Assembly: GCF_001693735.1 (NCBI RefSeq)
Contig: NZ_LWDV01000010.1
Location: 554,552 to 618,551, forward strand
Direction: 5' to 3'
From: Orenia metallireducens
Lineage (GTDB): Bacteria > Bacillota > Halanaerobiia > Halobacteroidales > Halobacteroidaceae
Length of the DNA stretch: 64,000 nt
Shown here: one piece after another, positions 1 through 8,649 of the stretch
How the letters are laid out: each line of letters opens with the position of its first letter
Position numbering within the stretch: position 1 is the stretch's first letter
Notes under the pieces: generated by a model
Databases searched by the model: none
Told to the model about the DNA's origin: nothing
What the model saw: the letters and a program-made list of their open reading frames with translations, nothing else
Made by a program: the position numbers and the translations under genes

Positions 1-222
1 CCAAGACACAAAGTACACTGAAGATTCACAGAGTTTTATTATTAATTTTACTTACTTCTCTGTGTTAACTCCTTTCCTCTGTGACTCTGTGGTTATCTTT
101 CTATTCTTTATAATTTAAAGTCTACCACCAAGACACAAAGTACACTGAGGATTCACAGATTTTTATTATTAATTTTACTTAATTCTCTGTGTTAACTCCT
201 TTCCTCTGTGACTCTGTGGTTA
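1..222. repeat. Two direct copies of a 127-bp-period CACAGAG repeat
   Basis: Two near-identical copies start at 1 and 128, with similarity running to about 96 and 222. Each copy is itself an imperfect inverted repeat: the left arm begins CCAAGACACAAAG and the right arm ends CTCTGTGACTCTGTGGTT, so each can fold into a long hairpin. The second copy ends just below the stop of the rfbA-like gene and may act as its transcript end. Similar CACAGAG-rich intergenic repeats are known from several bacterial phyla, but their mechanism of spread is unclear to me. The first copy touches the window edge, so more copies may lie outside. Confidence 0.85.
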
Positions 223-232
223 ATTATCTATC

Positions 233-1099
233 TTATTTTTCTATAATTGATACAAGATACTTCCCATATTCTGTCTTCATCAGCGGCTTAGCCAATTCCC
301 GCAATTCATCATCACTAATATATCCTAGCCTATAAGCAATCTCTTCTATACAAGCCACATAAAGTCCCTGTCTCTTCTGGACTGCTTCTACAAAATTAGC
401 AGCATTCAATAATCCATCATGGGTTCCTGTATCTAACCATGCCATTCCTCTTCCAAAGTGTTCTACCATCAGACTACCTTCATCTAGATAGAGTCGATTG
501 ATATCTGTGATCTCTAACTCTCCTCTAGGTGAAGGTTCTAGATTTTTAGCCTTCTCTACTACTGTATTATCATAGAAATAAAGCCCTGGCACTGCATAGT
601 GAGATTTAGGCTTCTCTGGTTTTTCTTCTAAGGATAATACTTTACCATCTTCATCAAATTCAACTACACCAAAGCTACTAGGATCTTTAACATAATAACC
701 AAAGATAGTTGCCCCTTCTTCTAAGGAAGCAGCTCTCTGTAACATTTGGCTAAAATTCTGACCATAGAATACATTATCTCCTAAGATTAAAGCCACATTC
801 TCATCACCGATAAATTCTTCCCCAACGATGAATGCATCTGCCAATCCTCTTGGCTTATCCTGTACTTTATATGATAGTTCAAGACCTATTTGGCTACCAT
901 CTCCTAACATTTCCTCGTAAACTGGTAAATCTCTAGGAGTAGAGATAATTAATATCTCTCTAATTCCTGATAGCATTAATACTGATAATGGATAATAAAT
1001 CATTGGTTTATCATAGATTGGTAAGCTTTGTTTTGATAATGCTTTTGTTAATGGATAAAGTCTGGTACCTGATCCTCCTGCTAAGATTATGCCTTTCAT
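233..1099 (-). CDS. rfbA: Glucose-1-phosphate thymidylyltransferase
   Basis: This cytoplasmic enzyme joins dTTP and glucose-1-phosphate to make dTDP-glucose, the first step towards dTDP-rhamnose and related sugars. The 288 residues match the usual length of RmlA. The nucleotide-binding loop GGSGTRL is at residues 8-14, followed by [16 protein letters not shown], and the metal-binding LGDN is at about 106-109. A GGGAGG ribosome site sits 7 bases before the ATG. It is last in the O-antigen locus. The partner genes rfbB, rfbC and rfbD are not in the window, so the product's use cannot be told from context. Confidence 0.95.
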   Translation of the reverse strand: MKGIILAGGSGTRLYPLTKALSKQSLPIYDKPMIYYPLSVLMLSGIREILIISTPRDLPVYEEMLGDGSQIGLELSYKVQDKPRGLADAFIVGEEFIGDENVALILGDNVFYGQNFSQMLQRAASLEEGATIFGYYVKDPSSFGVVEFDEDGKVLSLEEKPEKPKSHYAVPGLYFYDNTVVEKAKNLEPSPRGELEITDINRLYLDEGSLMVEHFGRGMAWLDTGTHDGLLNAANFVEAVQKRQGLYVACIEEIAYRLGYISDDELRELAKPLMKTEYGKYLVSIIEK

Positions 1100-1264
1100 T
1101 GTTAGCCTCCCATATTATTAAATTGAATAACTAATATGCTTCCTAATTACTATTATATTAAAAATTTCACCTTAAATAAATACCAATCCTATTTAAAATC
1201 TAATAATCATCTATAACCCTATTTTTTATTATTGTATTAATATCTAATAACTATAATACAAAAA

Positions 1265-1296
1265 TAAGAGCCACAAGCAATCGCCAGCAACTCTTA
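1265..1296 (-). terminator. Candidate terminator after the ugd remnant
   Basis: Read on the minus strand, arms near 1287-1295 and 1266-1274 pair over about 9 bases, some as G-U, and are followed by TTTTTGTATT. It lies 53 bases past the ugd stop. The stem is modest, so this is a moderate-confidence call. Confidence 0.45.
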
Positions 1297-1348
1297 TCTA
1301 TTTTACCTTTTAATCTTAATTGTAAATTGTACATCCTCAATTTAGATC

Positions 1349-2517
1349 CTAGTCCCTTCTATACAAATCCCTTGTATATAATTTCTCCTCTACATCCTCT
1401 AGCTCTTGGTTCATTCTATTGGCAATTATTACATCTGATATTTCTTTAAATTCAGCCAAATCTTTAATCACCTTGGAATGGAAAACCTCTTCATCTTCTA
1501 AGGTTGGCTCATAGATAACTACCTCTGTCCCCTTAGCTTTGATTCGCTCCATTACCCCTTGTATAGCTGATGCTCTAAAGTTATCAGAGCCTGTCTTCAT
1601 TGTTAATCTATAGATTCCAACTACCTCTGGGTCTTTTTTAAGTATCATCTCAGCAATATGATCTTTTCTAGTACTATTGGTATCTACTATAGCATGAATG
1701 ATATTATTTGGTACATCAGCATAATTTGTTCTAAGCTGCTTCGTATCCTTTGGTAAAAACAGTACCCTCCATAACCAAAGGAAGGATTATTATAAAAATC
1801 ACCTATTCTCGGGTCAAGACAGACACCTTCTATAATCTGTTTGGTATTAAGACCCTTTGATTCTGCATAGGTGTTTAGTTCATTAAAGTAGGATACTCTA
1901 AGAGCCAAGTATGTATTGGCAAAAAGTTTGATAGCCTCTGCTTCTGTTGAATCAGTAAATAAGACTGGGATATCATCTTTGCTGGCTCCTTCAGCCAATA
2001 ACTCTGCAAATTTCTCTGCTCGCTGAGACTGCTCCCCTGCTACTATTCTGGAAGGGTATAAGTTATCATATAATGCCTTTCCTTCTCTTAAGAACTCTGG
2101 TGAGAAGATAATATTCTCGGTATTATATCTCTCTTTAATAGCCTTTGTATAGCCTACTGAGATTGTTGATTTAATTACCATTGTTGCCTCAGGATTTATC
2201 TCTAGAACATCTTCAATTACCGCTTCTACTGTCTTAGTATTAAAATAATTCTTCTCTGTATAATAATCAGTTGGTGTAGCAATGATTATAAATTCTGCAT
2301 CTTTATAAGCCTTTTCTTTATCTAAAGTTGCAGTTAAATTTAACTCCTTAGTAGCTAAATATTCCTCTACCTCTTGATCTACAATTGGTGATTTCTTATT
2401 GTTGATTAAATTTACTTTTTATTCCACTATGTCTAATGCTACTACCTCATTATTCTGAGCTAAGAGTATTGCATTTGATAAGCCCACGTAACCTGTTCCT
2501 GTTCCTGCAATTTTCAT
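1349..2517 (-). pseudogene. ugd: Broken UDP-glucose 6-dehydrogenase gene
   Basis: Intact UDP-glucose dehydrogenase would oxidise UDP-glucose to UDP-glucuronate. Three fragments lie in order. The first starts at ATG 2517 (good GGAG site) with [14 protein letters not shown] and stops after 32 residues at TAA 2421-2419. The same frame continues with [14 protein letters not shown] and runs to GYGGYC, the catalytic-cysteine motif. At a run of five A near 1755-1759 the frame shifts; the other frame then reads [18 protein letters not shown] and continues to the normal C-terminus at 1349. Sequence between the lesions is well conserved, so decay is recent or one lesion is a sequencing error. Two lesions of different kinds make a true pseudogene more likely. 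Confidence 0.88.
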
Positions 2518-2749
2518 ATAGATTCACTCCTTTTTTAAATCAGTTTACAGTATACAATATTCAGGGGGAAAAGAGCTCCCTCATTCATGCTTCACTACAA
2601 TGTACAGTTAAAATCTTTAATAATTTAAAATCTTAACTATATAATTATATCTATTAGCTAACCTCTAAACCACTATCAATTGTAACCTAATTTTAACTAT
2701 ATTGTAATTATCAATTTATTTCTATTCAATCAAAATGACGTTAAATAGT

Positions 2750-3859
2750 TTATTCACTAATTAATTTTTGATACAAATCAAAGTAACTTTCACCCATTTT
2801 TTCAACAGTAAATAATTCATTAACTCTTCTTTTAGCATTATCTCCATATTCTAACCTTATCTCTTCATTCTCTAACAATAAGTTTATAGCTTCTGCTAAC
2901 TGTTTTGAAGATTTTGGCTCTACTACTAGACCGGTTTCTTTATCTTTGTTAGCATAAGGAACTCCAGTAGGTAAATTTGTAGATATAACTGGTTTACCAC
3001 AAGCTTGAGCTTCTAATTGTACTATTCCAAAGGCTTCACTCTTGGCTACCGAAGGTAATACAAACATATCACTAGCATGATAATAAGCAGGTAAATCTTT
3101 ATCATCTACAAATCCTAAAAATTCTATTTTATCATCTAAATTATATTTCTTGCTTAAAGCTTTAAGATCATCAGATAATGAACCCGTTCCACCAATTAAT
3201 AATTTAGCATCAACATTTTGCATAGCTTCAACTAAGTATTTAACCCCCTTATAGTAAACTAATCTTCCTACAAAGAAGATGATAGGTTTATCATATTTAG
3301 ATTTTATCTTGTTGACCTTAATTTCGATATTGTTATCAATTTTAAATTGTTCAGTATCTACTCCTAATGGAATAACTGTACACTTTTCTTTAAAAGGCTG
3401 CAAAAAAGGAGAACTTTCAATTAAATTAGGAGAAGTAGCTACTATTTTATCTACTTTATCTAAAAATTTCATTAAGAATGGCTTGTATAATTTTAATATT
3501 TTTTTCTGCTTAACTATATCACTATGCCAAGTAACTATAGTTTTTGCTTTAGTTCTAGTCAATAAGTAAGACATAACCCCTAGTGGAAAAGGAAGATGAA
3601 AGTGTAAGATGTCTGAATCAAATTTTCTTAAATCAAAAGGAAAAGTAGGAGCAACAGGCATTGAAAAATAAGTTCCTATACTTGCAGAACGAAAAACTTT
3701 TATACCATTAACCTCTTCCTCTAGCTTTTTAAATTGATCATTAGCAACCAGTACATTCATATCTACTTTATCCTTTAATTGAGTACTGATATCATAAGCT
3801 ACCTGCTCTACTCCTCCAGTAAAAGGATAATATAGTTTATTAACCTGTAAAACTTTCAT
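2750..3859 (-). CDS. Family 4 glycosyltransferase
   Basis: A cytoplasmic or membrane-associated GT-B enzyme that probably adds one sugar to the O-antigen/exopolysaccharide repeat unit. It has 369 residues, normal for GT4. The N-terminal Rossmann half has GGVEQVAYDIS; the C-terminal half has IPLGVDTEQF, FVGRLVYYKG and the E-x7-E sugar-nucleotide motif in SEAFGIVQLEAQACGKPVIS. The sequence resembles mannosyl or rhamnosyl transferases of O-antigen loci, and manC in the same locus would supply GDP-mannose, but the donor cannot be read from sequence. It follows the next GT4 gene by 20 bases, with a clear AGGAGG site. Confidence 0.85.
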   Translation of the reverse strand: MKVLQVNKLYYPFTGGVEQVAYDISTQLKDKVDMNVLVANDQFKKLEEEVNGIKVFRSASIGTYFSMPVAPTFPFDLRKFDSDILHFHLPFPLGVMSYLLTRTKAKTIVTWHSDIVKQKKILKLYKPFLMKFLDKVDKIVATSPNLIESSPFLQPFKEKCTVIPLGVDTEQFKIDNNIEIKVNKIKSKYDKPIIFFVGRLVYYKGVKYLVEAMQNVDAKLLIGGTGSLSDDLKALSKKYNLDDKIEFLGFVDDKDLPAYYHASDMFVLPSVAKSEAFGIVQLEAQACGKPVISTNLPTGVPYANKDKETGLVVEPKSSKQLAEAINLLLENEEIRLEYGDNAKRRVNELFTVEKMGESYFDLYQKLISE

Positions 3860-3879
3860 AATTTATTCCTCCTAATCAT

Positions 3880-4959
3880 CTAACCCTTCAAAAGTTCTTC
3901 ATATACTTTTAATGTTTCTTCAGCCGTTCTTCTCCAAGTGAATTCCTTAGATCTCTCAAGACCTTTTTGACTCAACTCTTGTTGTAACTCTTTACTAGAC
4001 AAAACTTTATTAATAGAATCTGATAACTCTTCAATATTATAAGGATTTATAGTAATAGCAGCATCTCCTACTACTTCAGGTAGTGAAGAAACATTAGAAG
4101 TAATTACAGGAGTACCACAAGCCATTGCTTCTAATGGTGGTAAACCGAATCCTTCATATAATGAAGGATAAACAAATAATGTAGCAGCATTATATAATAG
4201 TATTAAATCTTCATCAGGAACAAAACCAGTAAAAATAACTCTTTCATTTAATTGATATTTATCAATAACTTCAAAAATTTCATCATAAGCTTTGTCTCTT
4301 TTCCCTACTATAATTAATTTACTGTCTTCATTTACTTTAGATAAAGCTTTTAATAACCTTGGAATATTCTTATGAGGCTTTATATTGCCTACATATAAAA
4401 TACAATTTTCACCTGTATTATACTTTTGTCTAGTATCTTTTAATAATTCTTGATCAATAAAAGGCTGATAAGATTCTTCTACCCCATTATAGATAACTTT
4501 AATTTTATTTTCTTTAAAGCCAAAGTTTTTTATTAAGTCTTCTTTAGTATTTTTAGATACAGTAATAATTTTATCAGCCTTAAATTTAGATAACCAAATC
4601 ATAGCCCTCATATAGCCCCTTGCAAAACTAGAAAAGTACTCTGGAAATAATAAAGGTGTCAAATCATGAATTGTCAAAACTAATTTATTAAACTTAAAAA
4701 TAGGAAAAACAAAGTGAGGAGAATGAAATAAATCAATTTTATTTTTAAGATTTAAATAAGGTAATTCAATTTGCTCACTAACACTAAATACATTAGAGTG
4801 ACAATTAATAATTTTAAAATCATCAATTTGTCTTTTTCCATAATTAGAAAATAAAGATAGCTGATCAGCTATCTTTATTTTACTAAGCTCTTCGATTAGG
4901 TTAGAAGAATATCTTCCAATACCCGACCAATTTTTCATTCTATAATCAAATAAAATCAT
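3880..4959 (-). CDS. Family 4 glycosyltransferase, mannosyltransferase-like
   Basis: A second GT4 of 359 residues, starting [18 protein letters not shown]. Visible motifs are [13 protein letters not shown] in the N-terminal domain, [19 protein letters not shown] and NIKPHKN, then [19 protein letters not shown] carrying the E-x7-E pair. These resemble WbaZ/MtfB-type mannosyltransferases of O-antigen assembly. The gene is 38 bases downstream of the membrane protein gene and 20 bases before the next GT4, so all three are probably co-transcribed. Role in repeat-unit assembly on undecaprenyl phosphate is inferred. Confidence 0.85.
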   Translation of the reverse strand: MILFDYRMKNWSGIGRYSSNLIEELSKIKIADQLSLFSNYGKRQIDDFKIINCHSNVFSVSEQIELPYLNLKNKIDLFHSPHFVFPIFKFNKLVLTIHDLTPLLFPEYFSSFARGYMRAMIWLSKFKADKIITVSKNTKEDLIKNFGFKENKIKVIYNGVEESYQPFIDQELLKDTRQKYNTGENCILYVGNIKPHKNIPRLLKALSKVNEDSKLIIVGKRDKAYDEIFEVIDKYQLNERVIFTGFVPDEDLILLYNAATLFVYPSLYEGFGLPPLEAMACGTPVITSNVSSLPEVVGDAAITINPYNIEELSDSINKVLSSKELQQELSQKGLERSKEFTWRRTAEETLKVYEELLKG

Positions 4960-4997
4960 AAATTAAAATCTCCTTATTAAATAGTATTATAAATCAG

Positions 4998-6257
4998 CTA
5001 CATAACCATAAAATAAAAAATAGCAAATATAATCCCAAAACCACTCACAAATGAATATAATAATAAAACATTTGATTTTTTATAAAAATTAATCATATAC
5101 CCTACCATTAAATACAAAATCCATCCCCATATTAAAAAGTTTCTTATAACAAATCCTTTATAAGCAAACAAATATCCATAAATGGTCACAAACATTAATA
5201 TAAATAAAAAAAGATAATCTTTTTTTAAATTAATCTTCCTTGATATATTAACAATATAATGTAAGATAAAGCTAAAACATAAAGGACTTAAGAACATGTT
5301 TGTATATATAAGTGTTTTGCTAAATATATTAGAGACTATATGAGAAGAATAATAAAATGGAGATCCTCCAATTATAGCTATAACTGGTCCAGCCAATAGA
5401 ACTATAATAGGATTTGCACCTGCTAATGCTCCACCTTCCATTTTGGTAGAATATATGTTACCAGAAATTAAATTTTTAAAAATATTAATTCCCATAGGCC
5501 CCCATCTTGGTATCATACTAGTAACGAAATAAAATAACAATAGTATTAATGGCATAAAACTAATAACATACTTTTTATTATATATACTATAATAAATAAA
5601 CATAGTAATCAAAAATACTAATGCTAATGGTATTCGAAATAATATTAAAAAAATAAAAAATAATATAAATTTAAAATAATCTTTTTTTATAAATAAAAAA
5701 TAAAAACTAAAAAGAAGCATAGCAAGAACTAAATCATCTCTTAATAAAGAAGTATTAACGTATAAATAAATTGGATTAAAAGAAAATAAAATAAAAATTA
5801 ATATATTGACAATATATTTAAAATTAAAGTGTTCTAAAATATTAGCAAAAGCATACATAGCTCCAATATAAATAAATAATTTTAAAAAAATTACTATCAT
5901 ATGATTCTCATCAAACACTCTATAAATTAATGATATTATAAAAGGCCATACATTTCCGTAAACTGGTGAAAAAGCTAATTTCATTTCATTTAAATAATCT
6001 CCTATATTTAAGTTCTTTAAATAAATAGCATTATTATGGTAAGTTATTTCATCTAGCTTAATTTGAGACTGCACAATACCATATTGTATATTATAATCAT
6101 TAGAATGTAAATAATAGTGAACGAAAGAAATTAAAATAATATTAACTAGTAAAGAAATTATAGCTATAAACTTATATTTTTTAATATTTTCTTTTTTAAA
6201 AGAAAATAAAATCAGTATAATTTGTAATATAACTGCTGTAATTATAATGAGTATCAT
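4998..6257 (-). CDS. Multi-pass membrane protein, candidate O-antigen polymerase (Wzy)
   Basis: The protein is 419 residues and almost wholly hydrophobic, with about ten membrane segments. A longer polar loop near residues 50-100 contains DEITYHNNAIYLKN, and another near 250-290 contains STKMEGGALAGANP. An internal FRIPLALVFL segment recalls EpsG/Wzy-like polymerases. Wzy proteins share little sequence, so the call rests on topology, size and position between Wzx and glycosyltransferase genes in a locus with a Wzz-like protein. A GT-C glycosyltransferase is the main alternative. It has a clear GGAGGAG site, and a strong hairpin separates it from the upstream gene. Confidence 0.6.
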   Translation of the reverse strand: MILIIITAVILQIILILFSFKKENIKKYKFIAIISLLVNIILISFVHYYLHSNDYNIQYGIVQSQIKLDEITYHNNAIYLKNLNIGDYLNEMKLAFSPVYGNVWPFIISLIYRVFDENHMIVIFLKLFIYIGAMYAFANILEHFNFKYIVNILIFILFSFNPIYLYVNTSLLRDDLVLAMLLFSFYFLFIKKDYFKFILFFIFLILFRIPLALVFLITMFIYYSIYNKKYVISFMPLILLLFYFVTSMIPRWGPMGINIFKNLISGNIYSTKMEGGALAGANPIIVLLAGPVIAIIGGSPFYYSSHIVSNIFSKTLIYTNMFLSPLCFSFILHYIVNISRKINLKKDYLFLFILMFVTIYGYLFAYKGFVIRNFLIWGWILYLMVGYMINFYKKSNVLLLYSFVSGFGIIFAIFYFMVM

Positions 6258-6359
6258 ATATAACTCCTCCGTTTAAAATAAAAATATACAACTCAGATAA
6301 TTATATAAAAAGCTTTTTATCTTTATTGCTCTTAAATCATATTTTATCTATAAATGGAT

Positions 6360-6403
6360 TTAAAGAATATAATATTAAGATATCTTAATATTATATTCTT
6401 TAA
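6360..6403 (-). terminator. 44-bp perfect palindrome over the stop of a GT2 gene
   Basis: Bases 6360-6381 are the exact reverse complement of 6382-6403, with no loop and almost pure A+T. The stop codon of the GT2 gene at 6375 lies inside it. On RNA it would form a long hairpin at the end of the message. It lacks a G-C-rich stem, so it may protect or process the 3' end rather than terminate strongly. Confidence 0.6.
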
Positions 6404-7334
6404 TTAAATTCTTAATGAAATTCCAAGTTGAACTTCCTAAAATTGCTAATAATAATAATAATAAATTTTTAAATTTATAGCTCAAAGATTTAAACAAATA
6501 TATTTTCCCTAATCTAAAGTTTCCTAAATTGCAACACATTTTACCTAAATAATTATATTGACTACTATAAATTTCTTTTTGATCTCTTATATCATATTTT
6601 TTTATCTTTTCTTTTAGTTTGTCTAAAATTATTTCAGTCCCCTTAAGATTATACATATAATTAGAACTAATTGCATCATTAACTCCTCTATTTTTTCTAT
6701 ATATATATACTAATGGTTCATCCATATATATAAATTTATAATGTTCAGAAATCCTAATCCACATATCATAGTCTTGACGGGCTGGTAATGACTCATCAAA
6801 TCCCCCCACCTTTTTAAAACATGTTGATTTAACTAGAACAGTAGATGTTGGTCCTACATGATCCTTTAATAATTGTTTTTTATAGATATTTCCTTGAGCT
6901 TTAGGTTGTGATTCTTTAAAAGTCCCTTTTTCAGTTATAATATAATAAGACGAAAAGCAGACTCCATAGTCTTCTGATATATCTTTTATTTTATTTACCA
7001 TCTTTTCTAATTTGGTAAAATCCCACTTGTCATCATCATCTAAAAAAGCTATATATTCTCCTCTAGAATTTTTTATACCTGTATTTCTAGCAGCTGAACC
7101 TCCTTGATTTTCTTTATGCTTAATATAATTTATTTTTTTGTTATTAGTATAAGACTTCATAAATTTTTCAGTTTCTTGTCTATATTCACTGCCTTCGTTA
7201 TTATCATCTATAATCAACAATTCCCAATTATTATATGTCTGCTGCATAACACTATTAATAGCATCATCTAACTTATCTGGTCTCCTATATGTTGGTATAA
7301 TAACACTTACTAGAGATTTTTCTCTTTTATACAT
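6375..7334 (-). CDS. Family 2 glycosyltransferase
   Basis: A GT-A fold enzyme of 319 residues, likely adding a sugar to the polysaccharide repeat unit at the inner face of the membrane. VSVIIPTYRRPDKL starts the nucleotide-binding domain at about residue 9. Further motifs are LLIIDDNN, ENQGGSAARNTGIK, the metal-binding FLDDDDKW near residue 98, and a PARQDYDMWIRIS acceptor-side segment. The last 40 residues are hydrophobic or basic and may touch the membrane. It sits between the flippase and the candidate polymerase. A palindrome covers its stop codon. Confidence 0.85.
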   Translation of the reverse strand: MYKREKSLVSVIIPTYRRPDKLDDAINSVMQQTYNNWELLIIDDNNEGSEYRQETEKFMKSYTNNKKINYIKHKENQGGSAARNTGIKNSRGEYIAFLDDDDKWDFTKLEKMVNKIKDISEDYGVCFSSYYIITEKGTFKESQPKAQGNIYKKQLLKDHVGPTSTVLVKSTCFKKVGGFDESLPARQDYDMWIRISEHYKFIYMDEPLVYIYRKNRGVNDAISSNYMYNLKGTEIILDKLKEKIKKYDIRDQKEIYSSQYNYLGKMCCNLGNFRLGKIYLFKSLSYKFKNLLLLLLAILGSSTWNFIKNLIKEYNIKIS

Positions 7335-7376
7335 ATGACCTTCCCTTTCTTAAAATATATTAATTAAAAATATTGT

Positions 7377-8648
7377 TCAAGAAATCATTGTCCTCTTTAA
7401 TAAATATAATAAATAACTAGTACTAATAATAGAGCTAAATAAAAATATAGTCACTGTAGCTAATGCTGCACCAGTGGAACCCATTAACTTTACTAATATT
7501 ATGTCTAATATTATATTTAATAAGCCAACAATTATAGACATATAAAGTCCAAACTTCACCTTCTTTAACATTAGTAAAATATTTCCTGAAGGTATTCTAA
7601 ATGAAGCTGTAATAAAATACCCAAAAGATAAGATTCTAAATGTTAATATGCTATCTAAATATTCTATACCAAAAATGAACTTAATTATAAAAGGAGCAAA
7701 TAATATCAAAAATAAGCTTATTAAAAAGTTAAATGGAATTAAATATTTAATTAACATCAAATATTTTTCTTTAATCCAATTATTATTTTTGTTATTCCTT
7801 GCAAAGTATGGATATATAAAAGTCATAATTGATACAGGGATAAAATTTAAAGCAAAAGGAATTAATGTAGCTGTTTTATAACTTGCAATAATTTCAACAT
7901 CTTTTATAAAATAACCTATCAAAAATAAATCTAGTATATATAATAATTGAGAAATAGAATTATTTGCAGCTGAAACTAACGAAAATTTTATAAAGCCCTT
8001 TTTATTATTGCTTTGCAAATTATTAGCCGTAAAAATAGACCTAATTTTATCTTTTATTAAGTATATACCAAATAGGACACTTAAAAAATATGCAAAATAC
8101 CTAAGAACAACTAATCCTTCTACTTGGTATAATAATGCACCTAAAATAGAAAAACATAATAACAAGAAAGAATTAAATATTGTTAAATATGAAAAGTTTT
8201 TATTTAATATGCTAGCTCTCATATAAATCTGTATCATTTCGAATAGTAACGTAAAAATAGGCAACAAAAACATTAATATTAATACATTTCTACTTTCAGG
8301 TATTGTCAAGTTCCCAAATAAAGCATATAGTAAAATTAAAAAAGATAATAACAAATTAAAAGTTAAACCTAACTTTATACCATATTTAAAGTAAGAATTT
8401 CTTGTTTTCAAATTTTTACTTTCACTTCCATATTGTAAAACCCCAGAAATAGAACCTAATCCACTAAACAATAAGAAAAACGCTATTATATTACTTGCAT
8501 ATGAGTAAATACCAAAATGTTCCTTCGTTAATATCCTTACAACTAATATCCCACTAGAAAATTGAATTATTTTATTTATTACATTAGCGCCAAATATATG
8601 AAAAAAACCTTTTTCTAATAATTGTTTTATATTCTGTAATCTAATCAT
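7377..8648 (-). CDS. wzx: Wzx-type polysaccharide flippase
   Basis: A membrane protein of 423 residues with about twelve to fourteen hydrophobic segments, of the MATE/oligosaccharide flippase type. It opens with FHIFGANVINKIIQFSSGIL and VRILTKEHFGIYSYA, a pattern usual for Wzx. It would move undecaprenyl-linked repeat units across the inner membrane. The ATG at 8648 has GGAG nine bases upstream and begins right after the stop of the asparagine-synthetase-like gene; a longer frame from a TTG at 8663 would overlap that gene and places the ribosome site inside the coding region. With the candidate Wzy and Wzz it indicates a Wzx/Wzy-dependent pathway. Confidence 0.88.
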   Translation of the reverse strand: MIRLQNIKQLLEKGFFHIFGANVINKIIQFSSGILVVRILTKEHFGIYSYASNIIAFFLLFSGLGSISGVLQYGSESKNLKTRNSYFKYGIKLGLTFNLLLSFLILLYALFGNLTIPESRNVLILMFLLPIFTLLFEMIQIYMRASILNKNFSYLTIFNSFLLLCFSILGALLYQVEGLVVLRYFAYFLSVLFGIYLIKDKIRSIFTANNLQSNNKKGFIKFSLVSAANNSISQLLYILDLFLIGYFIKDVEIIASYKTATLIPFALNFIPVSIMTFIYPYFARNNKNNNWIKEKYLMLIKYLIPFNFLISLFLILFAPFIIKFIFGIEYLDSILTFRILSFGYFITASFRIPSGNILLMLKKVKFGLYMSIIVGLLNIILDIILVKLMGSTGAALATVTIFLFSSIISTSYLLYLLKRTMIS

Positions 8649-8649
8649 T

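Noticed and set aside
1-222. CRISPR array
   Set aside because: Only two long units that are themselves hairpins; no short repeats with variable spacers and no cas genes.
2436-2636. 66-codon plus-strand frame over the ugd start
   Set aside because: It overlaps the conserved ugd N-terminus and a dispersed repeat; no ribosome site.
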